From positions 62,001 through 126,000 of the forward strand of contig JACOSO010000026.1 of the NCBI GenBank assembly GCA_016178785.1: a stretch of DNA of 64,000 bases, given 5' to 3'. Positions within the stretch are counted from its first letter, which is position 1. Every line of letters starts with the position of its first letter. The translations under genes were made by a program, and so were the position numbers. Of the stretch, positions 24,313 to 31,323 are shown in pieces. The stretch comes from Bacteroidota bacterium (GTDB taxonomy: Bacteria > Bacteroidota > Bacteroidia > Cytophagales > Cyclobacteriaceae). The notes under the pieces are model-generated. The model saw nothing but the letters and a program-made list of their open reading frames with translations. It was not told the DNA's origin and did not search any database.

Positions 24313-25836
24313 GTGTCAATTCGTAGTTCGTATATTATAATATTGTTCGCAGTCACTTTTTTCCAAGTGAATGCACAAGATTCTTTAAAGAAAAACTTTA
24401 AGCATCGCGCAGACACTTTGAAGAAAATCAACCAATCTGCTGACAGCGTTTATCTGCATAACTACAAGTCGCTCGATTCCCTGCAGAAAAAATTCAATAA
24501 CCGAACTGACAGCCTACAGCAAGCTTATGCTTCCCCAATGAAAAAACTGGATGCCGGAATTGCAAGGCTCAAGCACAAAAAAGACAGCCTCTCCAAACTG
24601 AACTTGCCAACCGCTTCACTCACGCACAAGATCGACAGCCTTCAAAGCGCACATACTGCCAAACTGAATGAGTTGAACACCAAAGTCGAGAAAACAAAAA
24701 AGGAAACACTCGACAAAATATCTTCCTTGCACTTGCCACCCCAGGCGCAAAACGAAATCAACACGTTCACCAAAAACATCAACGGCTTTAAGGTGCCCAA
24801 TAATTTCTTTCAACTCCCAAATGGTATCGGGATACCAAACCTGAAGATGACAGGCCTCCCCTCTTTGTCGTTGCCTTCGGGTGCAAAAATTCCGTCATTG
24901 AACTTGCCCTCCAATCTTTCCATTCCTTCGATGAACATCCCTTCGTTGCAGAAGATGAACATAAGCTCGCTGAAGATGCCCTCTCTTGCTCAGATGGAAG
25001 GATCGCTCGGCAGTGAAATCAAAAAGTTACAATCACTAAAATCAGCTGATGCAAAATTCCTTGAAAAGGAGGCCATGAATTTGGCCGGCCAGAATAAGGA
25101 AGCAAAATCCTTGCTACAAGAACAGTCTAAAGTGAAGGATATGCAGAAGCAACTCGCAGGGATAAAAGACCCGAAGAGTGCGGACTCGCTTGCCATGCAA
25201 CAACTGCAACCTACTGTCAACCACTTTGAAGGCAAAGAGAAAGAACTCACGGCAGCTATGGACAAAGTCTCGAAGCTCAAGCAAAAATACAGCAGCGTAA
25301 AAAGTCTGGCCGAGCTTCCCAAGCGTGCGCCCAATCCTTTAAAAGACAAGCCGTGGATCGAGCGGCTTGTTCCGGGCCTTAATTATTTCATCCAGACCAA
25401 ACACTATACATTGATTGATTTCAACCCGTATGTGGGCTGGAGGTTCAACCCACGGCTCACAGCCTCTATAGGTTGGAATCAACGCATCGGTATATCGCAT
25501 TACTCATTCACTACCCATACTTACGATCACGTATATGGGGTGCGCGGTTCGGTATCGTATTTATGGACGCACGGAATCAATTTCAAAGTAAGCCCTGAAA
25601 TGATGGACGCTTACATTCCTACCAACGGTTCGCCAGATGTGAAACATGAAACTCTTGTGTTTGGTGTTTACGCAGGTGTGCGAAAAGACTTTTCGATTTA
25701 CAAATCGATCAAGGGCTACTCGGAGGTGATGTACAATTTCACTCAGAAAACTTTCCAGAACATTTATGGCGACCCGGTGTCGTTCAGGTTTGGGATTGAA
25801 ATGAAGGTGAAGAAGAAGGCCCAGACTAAAAAATGA
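24313..25836 (+). CDS. Coiled-coil protein with C-terminal outer-membrane barrel
   Basis: A 507-residue protein starting with GTG; this start is chosen because the next residues form the signal peptide ('YIIILFAVTFFQVNAQ') and no upstream or nearby ATG would preserve it. Residues about 25-150 are a charged coiled coil with repeated 'DSLQ' units. Residues about 165-230 form a Pro/Ser/Leu-rich repeat ('IPSLNLPSNLSIPSMNIPSL'). A second coiled coil (about 235-335) leads to about 150 residues of alternating strands ('LIDFNPYVGWRFNPRLTASI', 'FRFGIEMKVKKK') that look like a small beta-barrel or YadA-like anchor. I do not recognise a named family. It lies 10 bp from the TetR gene, and a remnant of its own 3' end lies after that gene. 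Confidence 0.65.
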   Translation: MSIRSSYIIILFAVTFFQVNAQDSLKKNFKHRADTLKKINQSADSVYLHNYKSLDSLQKKFNNRTDSLQQAYASPMKKLDAGIARLKHKKDSLSKLNLPTASLTHKIDSLQSAHTAKLNELNTKVEKTKKETLDKISSLHLPPQAQNEINTFTKNINGFKVPNNFFQLPNGIGIPNLKMTGLPSLSLPSGAKIPSLNLPSNLSIPSMNIPSLQKMNISSLKMPSLAQMEGSLGSEIKKLQSLKSADAKFLEKEAMNLAGQNKEAKSLLQEQSKVKDMQKQLAGIKDPKSADSLAMQQLQPTVNHFEGKEKELTAAMDKVSKLKQKYSSVKSLAELPKRAPNPLKDKPWIERLVPGLNYFIQTKHYTLIDFNPYVGWRFNPRLTASIGWNQRIGISHYSFTTHTYDHVYGVRGSVSYLWTHGINFKVSPEMMDAYIPTNGSPDVKHETLVFGVYAGVRKDFSIYKSIKGYSEVMYNFTQKTFQNIYGDPVSFRFGIEMKVKKKAQTKK

Positions 25837-25846
25837 CTTACAACTT

Positions 25847-26464
25847 ATGGGATCATGGAAACTGAAAGCTGCCCGACTCAAACTTGATGCCTTGGCGCAC
25901 GCGGAGAAACTGATTGGGAAAAAGCCTTTCGATGACCTTAGCGTGGTGGTTCTAGTAGAGAAACTGAACATCACGAAGGTCACCTTTTATAAGTACTTTC
26001 GCAGGAAGCAGGATATCCTCCATTACTATTTCAGAGTCTGGTGTCTGAGGCAAACAGTGGAGCTGTTGAAATCTCCAAAAGAAGGACTCGAAGGCATTTC
26101 ATTTCTCTCCGACAAGTTATCCGAGCTGTACCACATACACCCGGGGATTGTTCGCGGATGGATTTATTACTCTGGCAGCCTCTCCAAAAAGCAAGCCTCG
26201 TTCGTTATAAATAAAGAAGAGAAAAAGTTGCTGTTTCCCACTATCCAGGGCATTGAAAAAATGTATGCGCCTTCTTTTGAAGAAATGATCACCGAATTCA
26301 TTTCTCAGGCAATTCACCGGAAGGAAATACCCAAAGGACAGGTACAAGATTTAACCAATCGTGTAATTGTAGTAATTTATGGATCTCTCATGGTAGCACA
26401 TGTTCAGCCCAGTGCTCAGGTAAAAGATTTTTGCAAAAGAGCTTGGCTGACAATGCTTGGCTAA
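25847..26464 (+). CDS. TetR-family transcriptional regulator
   Basis: A 205-residue protein with a typical TetR N-terminal helix-turn-helix: 'AEKLIGKKPFDDLSVVVLVE' then 'NITKVTFYKYFRRKQDILHYYF' (about 18-66), where 'FYKYFRRKQD' is the recognition-helix and following helix signature. The C-terminal ligand-binding half is divergent, as usual, so no inducer can be named. It follows the coiled-coil outer-membrane gene by 10 bp on the same strand, so it may be co-transcribed and autoregulate that unit. Confidence 0.85.
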   Translation: MGSWKLKAARLKLDALAHAEKLIGKKPFDDLSVVVLVEKLNITKVTFYKYFRRKQDILHYYFRVWCLRQTVELLKSPKEGLEGISFLSDKLSELYHIHPGIVRGWIYYSGSLSKKQASFVINKEEKKLLFPTIQGIEKMYAPSFEEMITEFISQAIHRKEIPKGQVQDLTNRVIVVIYGSLMVAHVQPSAQVKDFCKRAWLTMLG

Positions 26465-26497
26465 TCCGGTTCCATGAAACCAGCTTCCTGTACATCC

Positions 26498-26549
26498 AGT
26501 GTTATTCAGGTTTGGGATTGAAGTGAAGTTGAAGAAGAAAGGGAAGTAA
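26498..26549 (+). pseudogene. Remnant duplicate of the 3' end of the coiled-coil/barrel gene
   Basis: About 50 bp closely match the end of the gene at 24313-25836: the codons give 'FRFGIEVKLKKKGK' and a stop, against 'FRFGIEMKVKKK' in the intact copy. Only the last 15 or so codons remain. A second copy of the gene must once have ended here, with the TetR gene between the two, so a tandem duplication has mostly been deleted or the regulator was inserted into it. Confidence 0.75.
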
Positions 26550-26696
26550 TTATCTTTTACGCTTATTTATTTCGATGATAAATGACTAAAAATAAATCTG
26601 ATTTAACGTCAACTCTAGTTCAATATTATGTTTAACGTTTCTTCAACTTTACCGTTATTGCAACTTATCGTGCGACACCTTATTTTTTTCGATCTA

Positions 26697-26734
26697 CTAT
26701 GTACTGGCGTCTGGCAAGGAGCGCAAGTACATAG
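26697..26734. repeat. 38-bp imperfect palindrome
   Basis: CTATGTACT and AGTACATAG form a perfect 9-bp outer stem, with mostly complementary inner arms (GGCGTCTGG against GAGCGCA) around a short loop. It lies where the integrase-like similarity fades out, so it may have been inserted there or terminate the fragment. No T run follows, so it does not look like an intrinsic terminator. Confidence 0.6.
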
Positions 26735-26838
26735 GCACAAAAAGATATTTACGCCTTGAACATTTTGATAATGTCACAGGGAGCTTTACCGTCAGCTTTC
26801 TTTTTGCTGCGGTTTTGATAGAGGCGAATTGCAATCAT
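26725..26838 (-). pseudogene. Broken N-terminus of a tyrosine integrase
   Basis: From ATG 26836-26838 the minus strand encodes 'IAIRLYQNRSKKKADGKAP', then a stop at 26749-26751; a shifted frame continues as 'RRKYLFVPMYLRS'. This resembles the arm-type DNA-binding N-terminus of Bacteroidota tyrosine integrases, where a '...RxKKxDGxxPI...' segment is followed by 'GKRKYxSTG'. A frameshift and loss of the remaining 300-plus codons make it non-functional. It lies about 125 bp from the tRNA-Asn 3' end and points into the island, exactly where an integrase of a tRNA-targeted element is normally found. Identification rests on about 40 residues, so it is tentative. Confidence 0.55.
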
Positions 26839-26920
26839 GTGTGAATAGATTTGGGTTACACAGGGGTTACACCACAAGGGTTGAAACCCCTCAAAAACCG
26901 TTAATTATCGCCTCTAAGTA

Positions 26921-26960
26921 AAAACAAAAAACCCGAAATTCTTACGAAAATCGGGTTTTC
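26921..26960 (-). terminator. Intrinsic terminator of tRNA-Asn
   Basis: On the minus strand, AAAACCCGA and TTCGGGTTTT form a stem around a roughly 13-base loop, followed by a T-rich run. It directly follows the 3' end of the intact tRNA-Asn and replaces the AAAACCGC hairpin seen beside the relic copies. Confidence 0.7.
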
Positions 26961-26963
26961 AAG

Positions 26964-27037
26964 CTCTCCCTCTTGGACTTGAACCAAGGACCCTCTGATT
27001 AACAGTCAGATGCTCTAACCAGCTGAGCTAAGGGAGA
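26964..27037 (-). tRNA. tRNA-Asn (anticodon GTT)
   Basis: The 74-base gene folds as a full cloverleaf: acceptor TCTCCCT/AGGGAGA with discriminator G, D arm starting GCTC, anticodon stem TCTGA/TCAGA with loop CTGTTAA (anticodon GTT), and T arm CTTGG/CCAAG with loop TTCAAGT. CCA is not encoded. It is followed by its own terminator. Its 3' 42 bases are repeated at 6495-6536, and a 5' fragment lies at 27069-27118. It is the only copy here that can fold and decode. Confidence 0.95.
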
Positions 27038-27068
27038 ATAAATTTTGCCGGATTTTTCTCTGCTGCCA

Positions 27069-27118
27069 AGATGCTCTAACCAGCTGAGCCCTGCCTGCCG
27101 GCAGGCAGGTAAGGGAGA
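27069..27118 (-). pseudogene. 5' part of a tRNA-Asn with a palindrome inserted in the D arm
   Basis: On the minus strand this reproduces the first 30 or so bases of tRNA-Asn, but between TA (positions 8-9) and the D stem GCTC there is a clean insertion of the perfect 20-bp palindrome CCTGCCTGCCGGCAGGCAGG (27090-27109). The copy stops at the anticodon arm. Joined to the 3' half at 6495-6536 it would complete a tRNA-Asn save for two bases, which suggests the halves were once one gene. Confidence 0.75.
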
Positions 27119-27183
27119 ATTTGGGAGTGCAATATTAGCAGATTGGCAAATAATAGCCAACCTCAATCCTGAAAATTTTGAGA

Positions 27184-28329
27184 TTATGCCTTGGAAAGGG
27201 CCTGTTCGAGGTCTGCAAGCAGGTCTTCGGCATCTTCCACGCCCACGCTAAGGCGGATCAATGAATCGGTTAAGCCATTTTTCATTCTTTCATCTCTAGG
27301 GATACTAGCATGCGTCATCGAAGCGGGGTGATTAATTAAAGACTCCACCCCACCCAATGATTCTGCCAGTGAAAACAGCTCAACGCTTTCCATCAATTTT
27401 GTTGCGGCTTCAACGCTGTCGCTCTTTAATGTAAAAGAAAGCATGCCTCCAAAATCGCGCATTTGTTTTTTGGCGATGGCATGATTTGCATGGTCTGTAA
27501 ATCCCGGCCAATATACTTTCCCTACTTTCGGATGGTTCTTTAAATATTCAGCTATCTTTTTTCCGTTTTGACAATGACGTTCCATGCGCAAGTGCAATGT
27601 TTTGATTCCACGCAAAACCAAAAACGAATCCTGAGGGCCGGGTACCGCGCCACACGAGTTGGCAATAAACGCAAGGTCTTGATAAAGCTTGTCATCATTA
27701 ACCACAAGGGCTCCCATGATCACATCGCTGTGGCCTCCCAAATATTTTGTAACCGAATGCATCACAATGTCTGCACCAAGGGCAAGCGGGTTTTGCAAGT
27801 AAGGAGAGGCAAATGTGTTGTCAACCGCTACGAGGCAATTATTCTTCTTCGCAATTTTTACGCAAGCTTCTATATCGATGATGCGCATCAAGGGGTTGGA
27901 TGGAGTCTCCAGCCAAAACATTTTTGTTTTAGAGTTTACGTACGTCTCTGCATTTTTCGCATCGGTGAGGTCAATAAAATGAAATTTGATTCCAAAGCGT
28001 TCATACACCTTCGTAAACATGCGGTAAGAACCACCATACAAATCATTGCTCGTGATCACTTCATCTCCGGGGCTCAGTAATTTGATGACCGCATCGGTGG
28101 CGCCCATGCCTGATGAAAAGCACAAACCAAATTTTCCGTTTTCCAGCGCAGCGATGCTTTTCTGTAAAGAATTGCGTGTGGGATTCGCCCCGCGTGCATA
28201 AGCATAGCCCTTGTGTTTTGCTGGGGACTCCTGCACATAAGTAGAAGTCTGAAAAATCGGTGTCATTATCGCTCCAGTCGAAGGATCGGGCTCGACACCT
28301 GCATGTATGGCTTTCGTTCCGAATTGCAT
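27184..28329 (-). CDS. PLP-dependent transsulfuration enzyme (cystathionine gamma-synthase/lyase)
   Basis: A 381-residue, full-length member of the Cys/Met metabolism PLP family. The PLP Lys lies in 'HSVTKYLGGHSD', the preceding strand 'LVAVDNTFASPYLQNP' and 'LYGGSYRMF' carry the cofactor-phosphate and ring contacts, and the C-terminal 'RLSVGVEDAEDLLADLEQAL' is a family hallmark. It would work in cytoplasmic methionine/cysteine interconversion. Synthase and lyase members are hard to tell apart by eye; the N-terminus 'GTKAIHAGVEPDPSTGAIM' is like those annotated as cystathionine gamma-synthase in Bacteroidota, so I favour that weakly. It lies just outside the island, minus strand, with the tRNA relic about 65 bp beyond its stop. 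Confidence 0.9.
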   Translation of the reverse strand: MQFGTKAIHAGVEPDPSTGAIMTPIFQTSTYVQESPAKHKGYAYARGANPTRNSLQKSIAALENGKFGLCFSSGMGATDAVIKLLSPGDEVITSNDLYGGSYRMFTKVYERFGIKFHFIDLTDAKNAETYVNSKTKMFWLETPSNPLMRIIDIEACVKIAKKNNCLVAVDNTFASPYLQNPLALGADIVMHSVTKYLGGHSDVIMGALVVNDDKLYQDLAFIANSCGAVPGPQDSFLVLRGIKTLHLRMERHCQNGKKIAEYLKNHPKVGKVYWPGFTDHANHAIAKKQMRDFGGMLSFTLKSDSVEAATKLMESVELFSLAESLGGVESLINHPASMTHASIPRDERMKNGLTDSLIRLSVGVEDAEDLLADLEQALSKA

Positions 28330-28392
28330 ATCTATATGTATTGGATTTTTATTACTTTGTCGCGTCTATCTTAATCTATAATCCCCGCAAAC

Positions 28393-29757
28393 TTGCAATT
28401 TTTTTCGCGATATTCTTTCATCTGGAAGTTCCCTAAAGAACAAGAACTTGCGTACAGCCGATTTGTGCAACCCGCCAATCTACTCTCCCTTCGATTGGTC
28501 ACTTTCATCACTTTATTCGGCATGACCACTTTTCTGATCATTGATTATTTCCGCGATGTCGATTTCAGTATTGTGCTCGTTTCCAGGATCTGCGTGCTCT
28601 CAATCGCCTCCGGACTTATGGCATTCACTTTCAAAAAGCCGTTGAGCCCAAACTTCATTCCGTGGGGTATAGTGATTATCGGGTTTATCAACTTTAGCGC
28701 TGCTTTGGTCACAGCTACTTACGCTCGAATGCCAGGCTTCTATCTAACGAATCTCCTTTTTTTAATTTGGGTGTTGGTAGTTGCCGCTAGTGGACTCAAC
28801 TTGCGCCACGGATTGTTGCTTAACATTATTCTTTTGTTGGTTTTTCTCGGATACTCTCAGCTCGTCAACAGGCAGCCCTTTTACTTTAGCCAATATCCGC
28901 ATCTTTTTGTGTCCTTTATTTATTTCACCCTCGTAAGCATAGTATTGGAATATCGCAGGCGAAAAAGCTTTTTGCAATTCAGCGAACTTACCGAGCAGAA
29001 ACGATTGGTCGAAGATCTCAACCAGCAAAAAAATAAAATCATCTCCATTCTTTCACATGATGTTGCATCACCGCTCAATACACTCTCGGGATTGCTGCAT
29101 TTACAGGCGAAAGGCCAGATTTCAGAAAATGAGTTTCGTCCTTTCCTGACTCAGATCGGAGATCAGCTTCACAATGTTACCGGTTTGTTGCATGGATTGG
29201 TACGCTGGTCGCGCTCACAGATGGAAGGATTTGTGTCTCAGCAAAAACCGGTAGACTTTGTAAAACACCTCGATGAATTAGTGAAGCTATTTCAGCCGTC
29301 AGCTTCAGAAAAAAACATTTCCATTAAACTCAAGGCAGAACCAAATTTGGTCATTTATGCTGATGAAGAAATGATTCGAATTGCCGTTCGAAGTCTGATT
29401 TCTAATGCGATTAAATTTGCCACGCCTAAAAGCGAAATTTCGATTCAAAGTTTCTTGAATGAAGAAACCATCATACTCAGAATCAGCAACAAAGGAACTC
29501 CGATTCCTGAAATCCATCGAGAGAAGTTATTCACTTATAAAATGCCCTCAACGGAAGGAACTAAAGGAGAAAGAGGAACGGGATTGGGCCTAGCCATGGC
29601 TGCTTTTTTTGTACGCTTCAATGGCGGGGAAATTTTTCTCGAACCTTCTGGAAATAGCCATCTGACTGAATTTAGAATTGAACTCCCCACTTCAGAGGAG
29701 CAGTCGCTTGATAGATCGATGAAATATCGCCAGGCATTTGGCGTCTCGAAATCTTGA
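28393..29757 (+). CDS. Membrane-bound sensor histidine kinase
   Basis: A 454-residue protein. I keep the TTG start at 28393 because it retains the first transmembrane helix and the upstream frame is closed by a stop; the first ATG comes about 44 residues later inside that helix. Six hydrophobic segments (about 25-180) form the sensor, with no recognisable ligand domain. A HisKA domain follows with the phospho-accepting His in 'SILSHDVASPLN' (about residue 222), then a HATPase with N box 'LISNAIKFATP' and G box 'GERGTGLGLAMAAFFV'. No response regulator is adjacent, so the partner is unknown. It is divergent from the transsulfuration gene. Confidence 0.88.
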   Translation: MQFFSRYSFIWKFPKEQELAYSRFVQPANLLSLRLVTFITLFGMTTFLIIDYFRDVDFSIVLVSRICVLSIASGLMAFTFKKPLSPNFIPWGIVIIGFINFSAALVTATYARMPGFYLTNLLFLIWVLVVAASGLNLRHGLLLNIILLLVFLGYSQLVNRQPFYFSQYPHLFVSFIYFTLVSIVLEYRRRKSFLQFSELTEQKRLVEDLNQQKNKIISILSHDVASPLNTLSGLLHLQAKGQISENEFRPFLTQIGDQLHNVTGLLHGLVRWSRSQMEGFVSQQKPVDFVKHLDELVKLFQPSASEKNISIKLKAEPNLVIYADEEMIRIAVRSLISNAIKFATPKSEISIQSFLNEETIILRISNKGTPIPEIHREKLFTYKMPSTEGTKGERGTGLGLAMAAFFVRFNGGEIFLEPSGNSHLTEFRIELPTSEEQSLDRSMKYRQAFGVSKS

Positions 29758-29893
29758 CCAGGATTATGCAATTTGGAAGCTTGGGTTGACTCAAAATCCT
29801 TAAGTACCCCGATCTTAATTACTGATTAGTCACTAATCTCGAACCAAGAGATAGACTTTGTTTTATGATTACTTGTATATGAGAAAAGTCGGT

Positions 29894-31189
29894 CTAAATC
29901 GGTCTCGTAATATCAAATTTCTCTAAGTAGTCAGCTACTCTTCGCACAAAACTTCCACCCAACGCGCCATCCACTACACGGTGATCGTATGAATGCGACA
30001 AAAACATTTTGTGACGAACTGCGATGGCATCACCATAAGGGGTTTCAATCACGGCAGGTTTTTTCTGCACAGCACCTAATGCCATGATCGCCACTTGCGG
30101 TTGCATAATAATGGGCGTACCCATAACATTTCCGAAAGATCCAACATTAGATACCGAGAAGGTTCCTCCTGCCAATTCATCGGGCTTGAGTTTATTTTCA
30201 CGGGCGCGCTTCGCTAAATCATTTACCACTTTAGCAAGACCCGTGATATTGTATTGATCTGCATTACGAATGACTGGCACAATCAGATTGCCGGTTGGTA
30301 ACGCCACAGCCATGCCGATATTAATATCTCTTTTCTTGATGATCCTGTCACCATCCACCTGCACGTTAATCATTGGGTAATCCTTGATCGCCTGAACAAC
30401 AGCCTCTATAAATATAGGCGTGAACGTGAGTGCATCGCCTTCGCGCTTTTGAAATTCGTTCTTCATTTTATTGCGCCAGAAAACGATATTGGTCACATCG
30501 GCTTCAACAAAGGAAGTAACGTGCGGAGAGATTCGCTTGCTGTCGACCATGCGCTCCGCAATCATCTTGCGCATGCGGTCCATCTGAATGATTTCGTCTC
30601 CGGCATTAATGGAAGCCGGCACCAGCGGTGCAGAGGATACCTGGCGCGATGTAACTACCGACTGACCCAGTTTTCTATTTTGAACATAACCCAAAATATC
30701 TTTTTTGGTTACGCGGCCCTCGGAACCAGAACCAGAAATGGTTTCCAATTCGGCAACTGCGATCCCCTCTTCTTTCGCAATATTCTTCACCAACGGAGAA
30801 TAGAATCGTGATGATGATTTGTAATCTGCTGCATGCGGATGACCATTGGTGGGGGTCATAACAACGGGAGCAGCTTTGGTTTCAATTGCTGGTGCAGCTT
30901 TGGTAATCACCGGTTCAGGTGTTGGCTCTTGTCCTTTTCCCTGAGTCGCCTCGGTTGTGATGATGGCGATGGGCTTCCCCACTTTTACCACTTCTCCTTC
31001 TTTGGCAAGAATTTCTTTAAGCACACCCGCATAACTCGATGGTACTTCGGTATCCACTTTGTCGGTGGCCACTTCCAGCACAGATTCATCCTGCTCGATT
31101 TTATCGCCCGGCTTTTTGAGCCACTTTAAAATGGTGGCTTCCATTATGCTTTCGCCCATCTTGGGCATGATCAATTCTGCTTGTGCCAT
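29894..31189 (-). CDS. 2-oxoacid dehydrogenase E2 (dihydrolipoamide acyltransferase)
   Basis: A 431-residue protein with the standard E2 layout: one lipoyl domain (1-76) with the lipoylated Lys in 'EVATDKVDTEVPS', an E3/E1-binding domain (about 133-170; 'SPLVKNIAKEEGI', 'GRVTKKDILGYV'), flexible linkers, and a C-terminal acyltransferase core (about 200-431) ending in the catalytic 'SYDHRVVDGALGG'. It forms the cubic core of a 2-oxoacid dehydrogenase complex. The single lipoyl domain and 'TDKVDTEVPS' favour a branched-chain or 2-oxoglutarate-type E2 over pyruvate, but substrate cannot be settled. The E1 and E3 genes are not adjacent. Confidence 0.9.
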   Translation of the reverse strand: MAQAELIMPKMGESIMEATILKWLKKPGDKIEQDESVLEVATDKVDTEVPSSYAGVLKEILAKEGEVVKVGKPIAIITTEATQGKGQEPTPEPVITKAAPAIETKAAPVVMTPTNGHPHAADYKSSSRFYSPLVKNIAKEEGIAVAELETISGSGSEGRVTKKDILGYVQNRKLGQSVVTSRQVSSAPLVPASINAGDEIIQMDRMRKMIAERMVDSKRISPHVTSFVEADVTNIVFWRNKMKNEFQKREGDALTFTPIFIEAVVQAIKDYPMINVQVDGDRIIKKRDINIGMAVALPTGNLIVPVIRNADQYNITGLAKVVNDLAKRARENKLKPDELAGGTFSVSNVGSFGNVMGTPIIMQPQVAIMALGAVQKKPAVIETPYGDAIAVRHKMFLSHSYDHRVVDGALGGSFVRRVADYLEKFDITRPI

Positions 31190-31211
31190 CGAAAAGAGAT
31201 TTTAAGGACAG

Positions 31212-31219
31212 CAAAGTTA
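31212..31219 (-). promoter_or_regulatory. -7 promoter element before the E2 gene
   Basis: TAACTTTG on the minus strand is a full match to TAnnTTTG, 22 bp upstream of the E2 start. No clear -33 element accompanies it. Confidence 0.45.
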
Positions 31220-31323
31220 CTATTTTTCGAGAGTCGTGCTAACGATTGAAATGCCTCGAAATATGATTTTGGAGAATGAGTAAAACACTACAAAATATTT
31301 CGCCTGGGCGATTTAAAACAAAC

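Noticed and set aside
27045-27251. A 68-codon plus-strand frame across the tRNA relic
   Set aside because: It reads through the tRNA fragment, palindrome and the 3' end of the transsulfuration gene; no coding signal.
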